A DNA stretch of 40,679 nucleotides from Dyella sp. ASV24 (GCF_016428905.1 NZ_JAELTQ010000028.1:1-40679), one strand, 5' to 3'. Numbered from the stretch's first letter, positions 1 through 8,637 are shown. Numbers and translations are program-made. The notes: a model not told the origin generated them from the sequence alone.

Positions 1-208
1 CCCGGCCAACAATCAGCCGATCAACCTGGGCGTCAACGCAGTTGTCACCAACGGCGCCAGCGTGATCTCTGCCAACAACCAGCCGGCCGCCACCATCAGT
101 GGCAATACCGCCACACTGAACTACATCGGTCAGTACCTGGCGAAGGGCGGCGCGGCCACTGCGGGTCAGGTCAGCACCTACTTGACCTACACCATGCAGT
201 ACAACTGA
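1..208 (+). CDS. Fimbrial major pilin subunit, 3' end only
   Basis: The window opens inside this gene: 68 residues are readable in the frame starting at base 2, ending at TGA 206-208. The C-terminal part (VSTYLTYTMQYN) has the alternating hydrophobic beta strand and penultimate tyrosine typical of type 1/spore-coat-U-like chaperone-usher pilins, where this strand is bound by the chaperone. The preceding stretch is rich in Asn, Ala and Gly, as pilins usually are. An usher, a chaperone and a two-domain minor pilin follow on the same strand, so this is most likely the shaft subunit. The 5' end and any signal peptide lie outside the window. Identification rests on the short C-terminus plus context. 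Confidence 0.75.
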   Translation, partial: PANNQPINLGVNAVVTNGASVISANNQPAATISGNTATLNYIGQYLAKGGAATAGQVSTYLTYTMQYN

Positions 209-226
209 TCTTTCCATGAACCTGGT

Positions 227-253
227 GGCAAGGCCGGCACGACCGGCCTTGCC
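227..253 (+). terminator. Strong hairpin after the pilin gene
   Basis: A perfect 11-bp stem (GGCAAGGCCGG, 227-237, with its complement at 243-253) closes a 5-nt loop and is followed by TTCTTGGTCTGT, a weak T-rich tail. It lies 18 bases after the pilin stop and before the usher. This may act as a partial terminator that keeps pilin mRNA in excess over usher and chaperone, a common arrangement in fimbrial operons. The attenuation role is inference. Confidence 0.6.
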
Positions 254-375
254 TTCTTGGTCTGTCAAATTGGCGTGATTGAAAACCTGGCAAGTGCCTA
301 AGCGCCGTTTTCCACTCAAGGCTAAGTAGATTTTCTAATAGTAAGCCCCTGGTGTGGACGTTACCTTGCGTAAGC

Positions 376-3264
376 ATGCCCACATCATGCTGGCGATCCT
401 TCGGGGGTTGGTCCGTTGCCCGTCATCGCATGACGTGGATGGGCATGGGTTGGCTCATAACCAGTGTGCTTGGCACCTCGTGCGCATGGTCCATGCCTGA
501 TCCAGCTTCACCGCAGGCACCTCAAGCCGGCGCTGCATCGACAACGCCGCAGGTCTCGTCACCCAAACCTCAGGCAAGTTCAGCTGATACGGGTGAACTC
601 GAGTTCAGCAGCGCCTTCACAGGCACCGGCAAGGCGGCTGTCGATATATCCCGCTTCGAGACCGGCGCTACGGTGCTTCCGGGTAGCTACAAGCTCGACA
701 TCTTCGTCAATGAGCGCCGGGTCACGCGCCAGACCGTCGAGTTCCGCGCCATCGAAGGCGCGAAGAACGCCCAGCCGTGTTTTACCTACGCCGAGCTCGT
801 CCAGATGAGCGTGGACGTTGGCAAGATCAATCCCAATACGGTCAATCCCCAGAATTTCTGCATCGTCGTCAGTGACATCAGTCCTGATGCGGCGGTCAAG
901 ACGGATATGGGCGAACTGCGTCTGGACGTCTCTATTCCTCAGGCGTCGTTGAAAGGGAGCACGCGCGGCTATGTGAATCCAGAGCTATGGGACGAAGGTG
1001 AGGCGGCTTTTCTGCTTGGATATACCTTCAACGCGTACGCTTCGGACCAACGTTATTCAGTATCGTCGTCATCCGGTTCCCCGGTGGCAAGTGGAATCGG
1101 TGGGGCTTACGAGCCTGTGCAAAACGGTACTTATTACACGCGGTCGCCGGAAGGCATTCGGGTGCTTGGCCCCAATGGTCAATTGTTGTCGAGCCCCAAC
1201 GGCATCTACATGCCGTTGCTGAATAGTCCTGCCGGATCGTTGCAGCAGAGTCAGTACCATCTTTATGACGTCAACGCATTCCTCGGTTTGAATATGGGCC
1301 TGAACGTCGGTGGCTGGCGTTTGCGCAGCCAGGAAACTGCCACCTGGGATAAGGTCACCGGCAGCACTCGTTGGAACAATGTTGGCGCGATGGCCTCGCA
1401 CGACGTTACCAGCCTTAGAGCGCAGCTTGGTATTGGCGATGGCTACACCCAGGGCATTCTGTTCGACACCACACCTTTTCGCGGCGTCACGCTCTATACG
1501 GACGATCGGATGCTTCCCGATTCGCAAACGGGTTACGCACCGGTGGTGCGCGGCATCGCGAGTACCCAGGCGCGCGTGGAGGTGCGTCAGAGTGGGAACC
1601 TGCTGTATGAAACCACGGTAGCTCCCGGTCCTTTCGTCATCAGCGACCTATACGCCACGGGTTACGGTGGCGACATTATCGTGATCGTTTTTGAGGCGGA
1701 TGGCACCACACACAGCTTCACCGTGCCGTATTCAGCTATTCCCATGTTGTTGCGCGCGGGTGCCAATCGTTGGGCAATGACGGCCGGCCAGGTGCGTGAC
1801 ACGTCACTCTCCGGCAGCCGGCCTTACTTTGCCGAGGCGACCTATCAGCGCGGCATCAGCAACTGGCTTACGCTCTACGCGGGACTGCAGTCCACTCAGC
1901 ACAACCTTTATCGCGCTTACCTGGGTGGGTTCGCGTTCAATACGCCGATAGGCGCCGTGTCGCTCGATGTCACGGATGCCCACACGAATCTGCAGGATTG
2001 GCCATCGCTGTCCGGTTACAGCATGCGCCTGAGCTATGCCAAGACCATTCCCGCCACCGATACTACGATCGCGCTTGCGTCCTATCGTTATTCGAATGGC
2101 GACTATCTGACGCTGTCCGAAGCAGTGACTACGCAGGACCGGATAAAGGCGAGCGACGGCGTAGCCAACCCGGATTCAGGGAGTCTTCTGCGCGCCGAGC
2201 AAAGCTTGCAGGTCACCATCAGTCAGAACTTCGCGCCTGGTTACGGTGCGCTGTACTTCACCGGTTCGTACAACGAGTACTGGAACGTCACCAATAAAGC
2301 CATGACGTACCAACTTGGGTACAACAATAGTCTTTGGCGACTGAATTACAGCATCGTCGCCAGCCGTACCTACGGTTCCACACCGACCTTGCATGGCAGC
2401 AGATTCGACAACCAGATCGGCATTAATTTATCCATCCCACTGGGAAGTCAAACGGCTCACACACCCGTACTGACGGCTTCCGCCGTACACGACAGCGTCA
2501 CCGGCAACAACGATCGCCTGGGGCTCAGCGGTAGTTTTGGTGAAACCAATCAGTACAACTACAGCGCCAATGTCAGCTATGCCGACGCAGGTAACGCTAG
2601 TACCTCAGCGGGTGGCAACATCGGATGGCAGGCGCCTTATGCCACCCTTAACGGTGGCTACTCTTATACCAACCAGTATCAGCAAGCCTCGGCCAGCGCC
2701 TCGGGTGGCCTGGTGATACATCAAGGTGGCATCACTTTGGCGTCGCAGGTGGATCCGTATGATCCGGTCGCTATTGTCGAAGCGAAGGATGCCAAAGGCG
2801 CACGCGTCTCCAGTAGCGGTCAGGCCAGAGTCAACGAGAGCGGCTACGCCGTGGCCAATGGACTCACGCCTTATCGCATGAACGACGTGACACTTGATCC
2901 GATCGGTACCTCAGCCGATGTGGAGCTGCAGACAACTCGCCTTCAGACGGCACCGCGTGCTGGGGCCGTCATTCCGCTCAAGTTCGAGACGGTCAGTGGC
3001 CGTGCTGTACTGATCCACGCTACGCAGGCCAACGGCGAACCGCTGCCGTTTGGTGCACAAGTCCTGGATGTGAGCGGACATGACGTGGGTACCGTGGCGC
3101 AGAATGGCCAATTGTTCCTTCGTGGTGCGGAAAGCGGAGGGCAGCTGAGTGTGTCCTGGGGCGACGCGCCGGGGCAGCAATGTCAAATCCAGTACAGCCT
3201 TCCAGTCCGAGCCAAGGATGACAACAGGGATGGCTTCACTAGTATCGATGCCATATGCCATTAG
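376..3264 (+). CDS. Outer-membrane fimbrial usher (PapC/FimD family)
   Basis: Usher proteins form the outer-membrane pore that assembles and exports chaperone-bound pilins. The N-terminal periplasmic domain is recognisable by ELEFSSAF, then DISRFETG and LPGSYKLDIFVNERRV, then a Cys pair around PCFTYAEL and FCIVV. A long beta-rich translocon region with alternating aromatic residues follows, and the protein ends in a PapC_C-like domain (FGAQVLDVSGHDVGTVAQNG, then a late Cys). The length of about 960 residues is somewhat above the usual 800-870. The start is uncertain. ATG 376 gives an Arg-containing n-region before the hydrophobic stretch MGWLITSVLG; GTG 352 and ATG 430 are alternatives, and none has a good Shine-Dalgarno. 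It lies between pilin and chaperone genes. Codon use and GC are lower than in downstream housekeeping-like genes. Confidence 0.93.
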   Translation: MPTSCWRSFGGWSVARHRMTWMGMGWLITSVLGTSCAWSMPDPASPQAPQAGAASTTPQVSSPKPQASSADTGELEFSSAFTGTGKAAVDISRFETGATVLPGSYKLDIFVNERRVTRQTVEFRAIEGAKNAQPCFTYAELVQMSVDVGKINPNTVNPQNFCIVVSDISPDAAVKTDMGELRLDVSIPQASLKGSTRGYVNPELWDEGEAAFLLGYTFNAYASDQRYSVSSSSGSPVASGIGGAYEPVQNGTYYTRSPEGIRVLGPNGQLLSSPNGIYMPLLNSPAGSLQQSQYHLYDVNAFLGLNMGLNVGGWRLRSQETATWDKVTGSTRWNNVGAMASHDVTSLRAQLGIGDGYTQGILFDTTPFRGVTLYTDDRMLPDSQTGYAPVVRGIASTQARVEVRQSGNLLYETTVAPGPFVISDLYATGYGGDIIVIVFEADGTTHSFTVPYSAIPMLLRAGANRWAMTAGQVRDTSLSGSRPYFAEATYQRGISNWLTLYAGLQSTQHNLYRAYLGGFAFNTPIGAVSLDVTDAHTNLQDWPSLSGYSMRLSYAKTIPATDTTIALASYRYSNGDYLTLSEAVTTQDRIKASDGVANPDSGSLLRAEQSLQVTISQNFAPGYGALYFTGSYNEYWNVTNKAMTYQLGYNNSLWRLNYSIVASRTYGSTPTLHGSRFDNQIGINLSIPLGSQTAHTPVLTASAVHDSVTGNNDRLGLSGSFGETNQYNYSANVSYADAGNASTSAGGNIGWQAPYATLNGGYSYTNQYQQASASASGGLVIHQGGITLASQVDPYDPVAIVEAKDAKGARVSSSGQARVNESGYAVANGLTPYRMNDVTLDPIGTSADVELQTTRLQTAPRAGAVIPLKFETVSGRAVLIHATQANGEPLPFGAQVLDVSGHDVGTVAQNGQLFLRGAESGGQLSVSWGDAPGQQCQIQYSLPVRAKDDNRDGFTSIDAICH

Positions 3265-3530
3265 GGGCTTCGGTTTCGCGAGCTTTTCGTAAGGGAGGCT
3301 TTTTGTGTTGTGTAGTGGACAGCGGCAAGTAGAGATCCACTGACCTGGAAGTCGTTGTGAGTGTTTTGATTTTCGATGGACATCATCGGAGTGAATGGCC
3401 TCGACGATGTGATCAAGCGATAGCCATTCGTTCGCTGCCATTCAACGGATCGCTCGTGTGGGTTTCTGGCGGCAGCGTTGGCAGATCAGCGTTGCAGGCT
3501 CCCCATCATTTCAACTATGAGAGCAAGTCC

Positions 3531-4265
3531 ATGAAAGTCTTCCGTTGCACCTTCTGTGCATTGATTGTGACTCTTTGTGGTCTGAGTTCGGCTCAAGCCG
3601 GCGTCACCATCAATGGCACGCGCGTGGTGTACCCCGCCGAGCAGCGGGAGGTTTCGTTGAGCATGGTCAATAACGGCAACGAGTCGCGTTTAATTCAGGC
3701 GTGGGTGGATTCCGGCGATGCCAGCGAGCGACCTGAATCCACCAAGGCGCCTTTTGTGATCACGCCGCCGATGGCGCGCGTAGATCCAGGCAAGGGTCAG
3801 ACGTTGCGTATCACGTACACCGGCGCTCAACTACCGCAGGATCACGAAACCGTCTTCTGGCTCAATATTCTTGAAATCCCACCCAAGCCAAAAGACAGCA
3901 CCGGCAGCGAGCCGAACTACATGCAAATGGCCGTACGTTCGCGCTTGAAGCTGTTTTATCGCCCCAAGGGATTGCCGGGCACGCCGGATGCCGCGGCCGA
4001 TCAACTGAGCTGGCGCGTCATGCAGGAAGGGAAGGGATACGTTGCAGAGTGCACCAACAACACTCCCTTCAACGTCTCTTTTAGTGACCTGACGTTCAAG
4101 GGCTCTCAGCAAATGCGGGCGGTCAGCAAGGGGGGCATGTGCCCAGCCAAGGGCAAAGCCACGGCACCCATCGCTGGCAGTCCCGATGCGAGCAACGAAC
4201 TGACGATAACGGTGATCAACGATTACGGTGGCTTCAACGAGCATGAGGCGAGCTACACCCGCTAG
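3531..4265 (+). CDS. Periplasmic pilus assembly chaperone (PapD family)
   Basis: The 244-residue product has a signal peptide cut after LSSAQA (about residue 23). PapD-type chaperones cap pilin subunits by donor-strand complementation in the periplasm. The two subunit-anchoring basic residues are visible: Arg8 of the predicted mature protein (NGTRVVYP) and a Lys near mature 117 within RSRLKLFYRP, matching PapD Arg8 and Lys112. The alternating hydrophobic G1 strand (NYMQMAVRSRLKLF) precedes it. I chose ATG 3531 because it begins the signal peptide and has a purine-rich GAGAGC upstream; the frame stays open back to 3357 but that extension lacks protein character. The 266-bp gap after the usher is unusually large for a fimbrial operon and holds no gene I can support. 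Confidence 0.95.
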   Translation: MKVFRCTFCALIVTLCGLSSAQAGVTINGTRVVYPAEQREVSLSMVNNGNESRLIQAWVDSGDASERPESTKAPFVITPPMARVDPGKGQTLRITYTGAQLPQDHETVFWLNILEIPPKPKDSTGSEPNYMQMAVRSRLKLFYRPKGLPGTPDAAADQLSWRVMQEGKGYVAECTNNTPFNVSFSDLTFKGSQQMRAVSKGGMCPAKGKATAPIAGSPDASNELTITVINDYGGFNEHEASYTR

Positions 4266-4404
4266 TAACGGGATCCCATCTTCAGAGGTGGCAAGGCGGC
4301 GTTTGTGCGCAGCTCGCGTAATTCTCCGGCCAACAGCAACAGTTACCGTTATGACGATATCAGCGCCCTGATGCTGCACGGCCGGCGTCCTGGAGGTGAG
4401 AGAC

Positions 4405-5493
4405 ATGAGCCTGGTCAACACGATGCCATCGAGATGCCGTTCGGTGGTCTGCCTTCTGGCGTTGTTGGTGGCGCTGTTCGGTGCCGCCGGCCCGGCATTT
4501 GCGTGTGGTACGCCGCAGTCACAGACGGTGCTCACACCTGCCGCACAAACGTTGAACCTCGGCGGCCCATCGGATCGAAGCGCCCAGGTGGGAACGGCTT
4601 TATCCGGCTGGTCCGCCATCGGTCAAGGCGTGCTGGCCCCGACAGGATGTTCCACGACATCGGGTTGGTCGACCTGGGGCGTGTCGAACTATGCGGCGCT
4701 GCCATTGACCTTGACGGGTACCTATGCCGGTTATCCGGTCTATGCGTCGAATGTTTCTGGCATTGGATACATCTTGCAAGTGAAGGATCCGAATCAGCCT
4801 AGCCAGCCACTCCAATTGAATCCCGCGTTATCGCTATGGAATACCAACGGTAGTGGTGCTGGTGGCGGATCGCTCGGCATCCAGGCTGCGATCCTGTTTG
4901 TGGTGACAGGCCCGATACGACCCGGTAGCTATACCTTGGGGCCGCAGACTGTAGGCACCGGGTGGCTGTCGAACACTCAGACAACGAACACCAAGATCCA
5001 GTCCCTCGATATCAGCTATAGCCCTGTAACTCTCACCGTTACAGGAACGGCCTGCACGGTCGATGCGGGGAGTCGGAACCAGGTCGTCAGGCTGCCTGCC
5101 GTGAGTGTCGGCAGCTTCCGTGGCGTCGGGTCAACCGCCGGCTCTCAGTCGTTCACGATGGCGTTGAGTTGCCCTGCGGGTATTGCGCTCTACGCGACGA
5201 TGACAGACGTCAGCTCGCCTGCCAACACGAGCAATACGCTCACGCTTGCCTCGTCATCGACTGCATCCGGTCTTGGCATACAGGTCTTTTCGAACGGCAG
5301 CACCACCCCGGTCTCGTTCGGCCCCGACACGTCGGTGAAGGGCGCCACGAATCAGTGGTATGTGGGTGGGAGCTCCAGTGCGCCTGCAACCAACTACACC
5401 ATTCCGTTTGTCGCCAGGTACGTGCAGACGGCAGCTACCGTCAAGGCCGGATCGGTGAGTGCGATGTCTACGATAACGTTCTCGTATCAGTAG
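4405..5493 (+). CDS. Two-domain minor fimbrial subunit, probable tip adhesin
   Basis: The 362-residue product has a signal peptide (CLLALLVALFGAAGPAFA). It then has an N-terminal beta-rich domain with two Cys (AFACGTP and PTGCSTTSG), about residues 35-210, and a C-terminal type 1 pilin-like domain starting near TGTACTVDAGSRNQVVRLP, with a second Cys in LSCPAG and the terminal strand STITFSYQ. An N-terminal receptor-binding domain plus a C-terminal pilin domain is the layout of fimbrial tip adhesins. ATG 4405 is preceded by GGAGGTG at 4392-4398, a strong ribosome-binding site, so the GTG three codons upstream is unlikely to be used. It is the last gene of the fimbrial operon. Ligand specificity cannot be read from the sequence. 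Confidence 0.82.
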   Translation: MSLVNTMPSRCRSVVCLLALLVALFGAAGPAFACGTPQSQTVLTPAAQTLNLGGPSDRSAQVGTALSGWSAIGQGVLAPTGCSTTSGWSTWGVSNYAALPLTLTGTYAGYPVYASNVSGIGYILQVKDPNQPSQPLQLNPALSLWNTNGSGAGGGSLGIQAAILFVVTGPIRPGSYTLGPQTVGTGWLSNTQTTNTKIQSLDISYSPVTLTVTGTACTVDAGSRNQVVRLPAVSVGSFRGVGSTAGSQSFTMALSCPAGIALYATMTDVSSPANTSNTLTLASSSTASGLGIQVFSNGSTTPVSFGPDTSVKGATNQWYVGGSSSAPATNYTIPFVARYVQTAATVKAGSVSAMSTITFSYQ

Positions 5494-5517
5494 AACCCGG
5501 TCGGCGGGTTATCAATG

Positions 5518-5548
5518 CAGGGCCTCAATCTTCGAAGCCCTGTTTATT
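5518..5548 (+). terminator. Terminator of the fimbrial operon
   Basis: CAGGGC (5518-5523) pairs with GCCCTG (5537-5542), with partial internal pairing, and is followed by TTTATT. It lies 24 bases after the last fimbrial gene and before the convergent S4 gene. Confidence 0.55.
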
Positions 5549-5649
5549 GGCGAAGAATGACCACCCCGCGCTATGAGCGCCCGTCAATGCGCTTCTGATG
5601 GTCAATTTCGTTGTACCGAAGAAATGTGGTAGTTCGCTGTTGGAACTGT

Positions 5650-5871
5650 TCAGTCCAGGCCGTGCACGTGGATGACGAAGTCCTCCACGTGCACCACTTG
5701 GCCCACATGGATCTTGCAGGTCTTGCGCAGCTCCTGTTGGCCATCCACGTAGACGACGCCAGAGGCCACGATGGCCTTGCCGGCGCCTCCGCTGTCGCAC
5801 AGGCCCACCAGTTTCAGTAGCTGGTTGAGTTCGACGTAGTCGCGGTCCAGTTCAAATTCGAGTTCTTGCAT
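5650..5871 (-). CDS. YbcJ-like S4-domain RNA-binding protein
   Basis: A 73-residue protein that consists of little more than one S4 fold. ELNQLLKLVGLCDSGGAGK is the helix-turn region, and VVYVDGQQELRKTCKIHVGQ supplies the strand and basic loop that bind structured RNA. It closely resembles E. coli YbcJ in length and motif order (LLKL..SG..AK...G.V.VDG....RK.CKI..GQ). The gene begins 14 bases after the barstar stop on the same strand, so it is probably co-transcribed with the ribonuclease/inhibitor pair. A functional link to them is not established. The family is thought to act on rRNA or ribosome-associated RNA, but its exact role is unknown. Confidence 0.88.
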   Translation of the reverse strand: MQELEFELDRDYVELNQLLKLVGLCDSGGAGKAIVASGVVYVDGQQELRKTCKIHVGQVVHVEDFVIHVHGLD

Positions 5872-5885
5872 AAGTGATGTCGGAC

Positions 5886-6320
5886 TCAGGCGTCGGTATC
5901 GTCGAAAGCGCTTTCAGGCAGCGCGAAGAATACAAAGAACGGGGCGGGGGCTTCCTGCCAGTAGTCGACTGCTTCCTCAAGGATGTCGAGCAGCGTGTCG
6001 AAATCGTCTTCGTTGCGGTCGCGCATGTCTTCCGCGCGATCAAACAGCAGGATGTAGCCGGTGGCTTTCAGCCATGAGAGATCGCGCATGCTGTCGGCCA
6101 GCGCGTCCCAGTTGCGCCCGAAATCCGCGGGCAGGCGCAGTGCCGGGGTCAGGCGGTCGAACAGGACATCGCGGTCGGCAACATCAGCGAGGCTGACTCG
6201 GCATACGCGCAAGCCTTGCATGCCTGCGGCCTCGGCCAGCGGCTCCAGGTCTTCGCTGGTGACAAAGAAGATGCCGCCGTGCTCGGCATCGCCAAAGTCG
6301 AGATCAAACTGCGCATTCAT
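5886..6320 (-). CDS. Barstar family ribonuclease inhibitor
   Basis: A 144-residue acidic protein without a signal peptide, longer than Bacillus barstar (90 residues) because of an N-terminal extension of about 45 residues. The barstar core is recognisable: LPADFGRNWDALADSMRDLS corresponds to the conserved YPxxFGxNWDALxDxLxDL segment that contacts the ribonuclease active site, and a C-terminal strand (APFFVFFALPESAF) follows. Its ATG overlaps the stop of the upstream ribonuclease gene by four bases (ATGA, 6317-6320). Translation is therefore coupled, as expected for an immunity protein that must be made together with its enzyme. It would act in the cytoplasm to neutralise unsecreted ribonuclease. 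Confidence 0.92.
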   Translation of the reverse strand: MNAQFDLDFGDAEHGGIFFVTSEDLEPLAEAAGMQGLRVCRVSLADVADRDVLFDRLTPALRLPADFGRNWDALADSMRDLSWLKATGYILLFDRAEDMRDRNEDDFDTLLDILEEAVDYWQEAPAPFFVFFALPESAFDDTDA

Positions 6321-6751
6321 CGGGATACCTCGAACTGGCGAAACGTGCGGTAGTGGTCATCGGTGTAGTAGTAGATCTGTGGAGGCGTGCCGCCAGTGAT
6401 GATGCGGCGCGCCCCTCGGTAGTCGAGCCCGGGCGTGTCCACGGTGTACTCGTGGTAGTAGCCCTCGGGCATGGAGGGAAGCCGGTTCTCGCGGTTCTGG
6501 AACACCACGCCGTCCTGGTGATGCTGGAACGGCCCGCCGCTCGCAATGCGGCGCAGGGTATCAGCCGCTTCCGGTGGAAGGAACGAGGGCAGGGTGGTGC
6601 CGCTGGTGCGAGGGGCTGACGCGTTCTGCGGGAGCGTGCTGCCTTGGGGTATTACCGTGCCTTGCGGCGTGGGCTCGGGCGAGTGGCGCCCCCACAGCAA
6701 GGCGGCAACAGCCAGCACCGCGATCAAGAGCAGGGGTTTGATTGAGCGCAT
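6317..6751 (-). CDS. Secreted guanyl-specific ribonuclease (RNase Sa/barnase family)
   Basis: A 144-residue protein with an N-terminal hydrophobic segment (KPLLLIAVLAVAALLW) that is a signal peptide or anchor, a Pro/Thr/Gln-rich linker to about residue 55, and a catalytic domain very like Streptomyces RNase Sa (LPPEAADTL, QDGVVFQNRE, YYHEYTV, RGARRIITG, DDHYRTF). The catalytic residues appear intact: Glu101 (HEYTV), Arg112 and Arg116 (RGARR) and His133 (DDHY), matching RNase Sa Glu54, Arg65, Arg69 and His85. The start at 6751 begins the hydrophobic segment; an in-frame ATG 20 codons upstream would give an unlikely leader. The barstar gene overlaps its stop. It cleaves RNA after guanosine. Whether it serves nutrition, competition or another role cannot be told from sequence. 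Confidence 0.93.
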   Translation of the reverse strand: MRSIKPLLLIAVLAVAALLWGRHSPEPTPQGTVIPQGSTLPQNASAPRTSGTTLPSFLPPEAADTLRRIASGGPFQHHQDGVVFQNRENRLPSMPEGYYHEYTVDTPGLDYRGARRIITGGTPPQIYYYTDDHYRTFRQFEVSR

Positions 6752-6807
6752 GACGGACGACCTGGACGGAGTGGCGCGAGTGTAGTCCCTAGGGATGCAC
6801 GCCGGCA

Positions 6808-7650
6808 TCAACCGGCCGCATCCACTCTCTGCTGCAAGGCCATGGCGGCGGCAGGGTTGCGCTCTTTGGCGCTACTGATGAAATAAATGAAGACGTCCTG
6901 CTTTGGCTGTGATTCCTTTGGCGTGGACATATGCGGCAGCTCCGGTAGATCGAGGCCTTCCGCCCAGGCGCGTGCGCGCTTGCTCCAGGCATCGAGATCG
7001 GCCGGCGCGTAACCGGTCTCAAGGTGTGATTCGCTGCCCATCAGGCGCGCATAGGCAAAGTCACCGGTCAGATCAGCCAGCGACGGATACTGCGGAGAAT
7101 CGGTAAACACGGTGGGAATGCCGTAGGAGCGCGCGAGCTCCACGTAGTGCTCGTGGAGAAAGCTGGTGTGGCGCACTTCCAGTACGTGTCGCATCGGGTG
7201 GCCGTTGAGTTCGCGCGGCAGCAGATCCAAAAAGGCGGCCAGATCATCAGGGTCGAAGGCGCGCGATGGCGTGAATTGCCAGAGCACTGGGCCAAGGCGG
7301 TCACCGAATTCGGCAAGGCCGCCAAACACAAAGCCGTCAATGCCGCGGCCAGCATCGGCCAGGCGCGTGCCCTCGGTAACGTAACGCGGCGCCTTTAGCG
7401 AGAAGACGAAACCATCCGGTGTTTCAGACGCCCATTTGGCATACGTCGCGGGCTTTTGCGCGCCGTAGTAGGTGCCGTTGATCTCGATGGCCCGAAGATG
7501 CCGGCTCGCGTATTCCAGTTCCCGCCGTTGCACCAGCCCCGCCGGATAGAAATTATTGCGCCAGGGGGCGAAGTTCCAGCCGCCGATGCCGACGCGGATG
7601 CGTGAGGCGGTGCCGTGGGCGGGTGCGGGCGAAAACAGATCGCTGGGCAT
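6808..7650 (-). CDS. DUF72 (YecE-like) family protein
   Basis: A 280-residue protein of the DUF72 family, a TIM-barrel-like fold of unknown biochemical role. Family signatures are visible in order: RIRVGIGGWNFAPWRNNFYP near the N-terminus, EINGTYYGAQKPATYAKWA, FVFSLKAPRYVTE, GPVLWQFTPS, HVLEVRHTSFL, and near the end DVFIYFISSAKERNPAAAM. ATG 7650 (MPSDLFSP) fits family length; the frame stays open 24 codons further upstream. It is separated by 57 bases from the ribonuclease start on the same strand and could be co-transcribed with it, but nothing in the sequence ties their functions. Confidence 0.9.
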   Translation of the reverse strand: MPSDLFSPAPAHGTASRIRVGIGGWNFAPWRNNFYPAGLVQRRELEYASRHLRAIEINGTYYGAQKPATYAKWASETPDGFVFSLKAPRYVTEGTRLADAGRGIDGFVFGGLAEFGDRLGPVLWQFTPSRAFDPDDLAAFLDLLPRELNGHPMRHVLEVRHTSFLHEHYVELARSYGIPTVFTDSPQYPSLADLTGDFAYARLMGSESHLETGYAPADLDAWSKRARAWAEGLDLPELPHMSTPKESQPKQDVFIYFISSAKERNPAAAMALQQRVDAAG

Positions 7651-7773
7651 GTGAGGGGGCCTCGCTAGGGGACGGCATGATGGCACGACCAAAGTGAAGA
7701 GGCGCCTTAGAGCTGCCAACAAAACGATGGCGCAACCGTCAGGCGGGCGCTTGCTGCGTTTTGTAAGCGACGC

Positions 7774-8589
7774 TTAATCCAGCGGCAGGTGATTCGGATA
7801 CGGCCCGCGCGCGGCCATGAACGCTGTGGGTGTCATGCCGGCGAACTCGCGGAACTCGTGCACAAGATGCGCCTGATCGCCGTAGCCGCCATCGAACGCG
7901 ACGGCGCTCCAGTCCACCGCGGCGGAGTGGTAGACGGCATCCACTACGCTACGAAAACGCAGGAGTCGCGCATAGCGTTTGGGGCCCATACCCACCTGAC
8001 GGCGGAACAGGCGGCCAAAGCGGTACTCGGACAGGCCGGTGTCGCGCACCAGTGGGCCGATGCGTGTCACCTGCGGTCGCGCGCCAATCTCACCGAGCGC
8101 ATACAGCACCTCCGGTGCGAGTCGCGGCATGCGCATGTGCCCAAGCAGCCAGTGTTCCAGCAGCGCAAGACGCTCTTGCGCGCGGGGGGTGTCCAGCAGC
8201 CGTTCGCGAAGGGCGTGGGCGCTGCTGCCGAAGATATCCTCGAGCCCGATGTCCTGGGCAACCAGGGCCTCATGGTTTTCGCCGGTGAGCGCATGCGCGC
8301 CTCCAGGGCGAAATACCACGCCCATCACACGCACCTGTTCTGCGGTGTCGATGATCTGGCTGCGCAGGCAGGGGCCACCGATCACCGACGCAGCGGAACG
8401 GATGCAACGTCGTTCCGGATCGTCGCTGTAGATGCGGGTTTCGTTCTCGTGGAGATTGATGATCAGCGCTGCGCCCGGCACAGGCAGCACGCGCTCGTAA
8501 TGATGCGCGGCGGGTGGCGCATCCCAGTCCCACAGGCGTGCGACCAGGGCATCGAGTGGGGGCGCGGGTACGACGACGTGGTTTCCCAT
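7774..8589 (-). CDS. AraC-family transcriptional regulator
   Basis: A 271-residue protein. The C-terminal third carries two helix-turn-helix motifs of the AraC/XylS type (VRDTGLSEYRFGRLFRRQVGMGPKRYARLLRFR, then WSAVAFDGGYGDQAHLVHEFREFAGMTPTAF). The N-terminal 150 residues resemble the DUF6597-type sensor region seen in some AraC proteins (RVLPVPGAALIINLHEN, GVVFRPGGAHALTGEN); the ligand is unknown. GGAG lies 7 bases before ATG 8589, supporting this start. It begins 48 bases downstream of the MscS channel stop, so it may be read from the same transcript. Its target genes cannot be identified here. Confidence 0.92.
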   Translation of the reverse strand: MGNHVVVPAPPLDALVARLWDWDAPPAAHHYERVLPVPGAALIINLHENETRIYSDDPERRCIRSAASVIGGPCLRSQIIDTAEQVRVMGVVFRPGGAHALTGENHEALVAQDIGLEDIFGSSAHALRERLLDTPRAQERLALLEHWLLGHMRMPRLAPEVLYALGEIGARPQVTRIGPLVRDTGLSEYRFGRLFRRQVGMGPKRYARLLRFRSVVDAVYHSAAVDWSAVAFDGGYGDQAHLVHEFREFAGMTPTAFMAARGPYPNHLPLD

Positions 8590-8637
8590 CGGCAGGCTCC
8601 GGGTATGTCCCGAGTCTAAGCCGATGGGCGGCAGCTG

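Noticed and set aside
376-480. Usher as a lipoprotein
   Set aside because: The Cys in LGTSC does not fit a good lipobox and ushers are integral barrels; the segment is better read as an ordinary signal peptide.
3357-3530. Extended N-terminus of the fimbrial chaperone
   Set aside because: The in-frame extension has no family similarity and would bury the signal peptide; ATG 3531 directly begins it.
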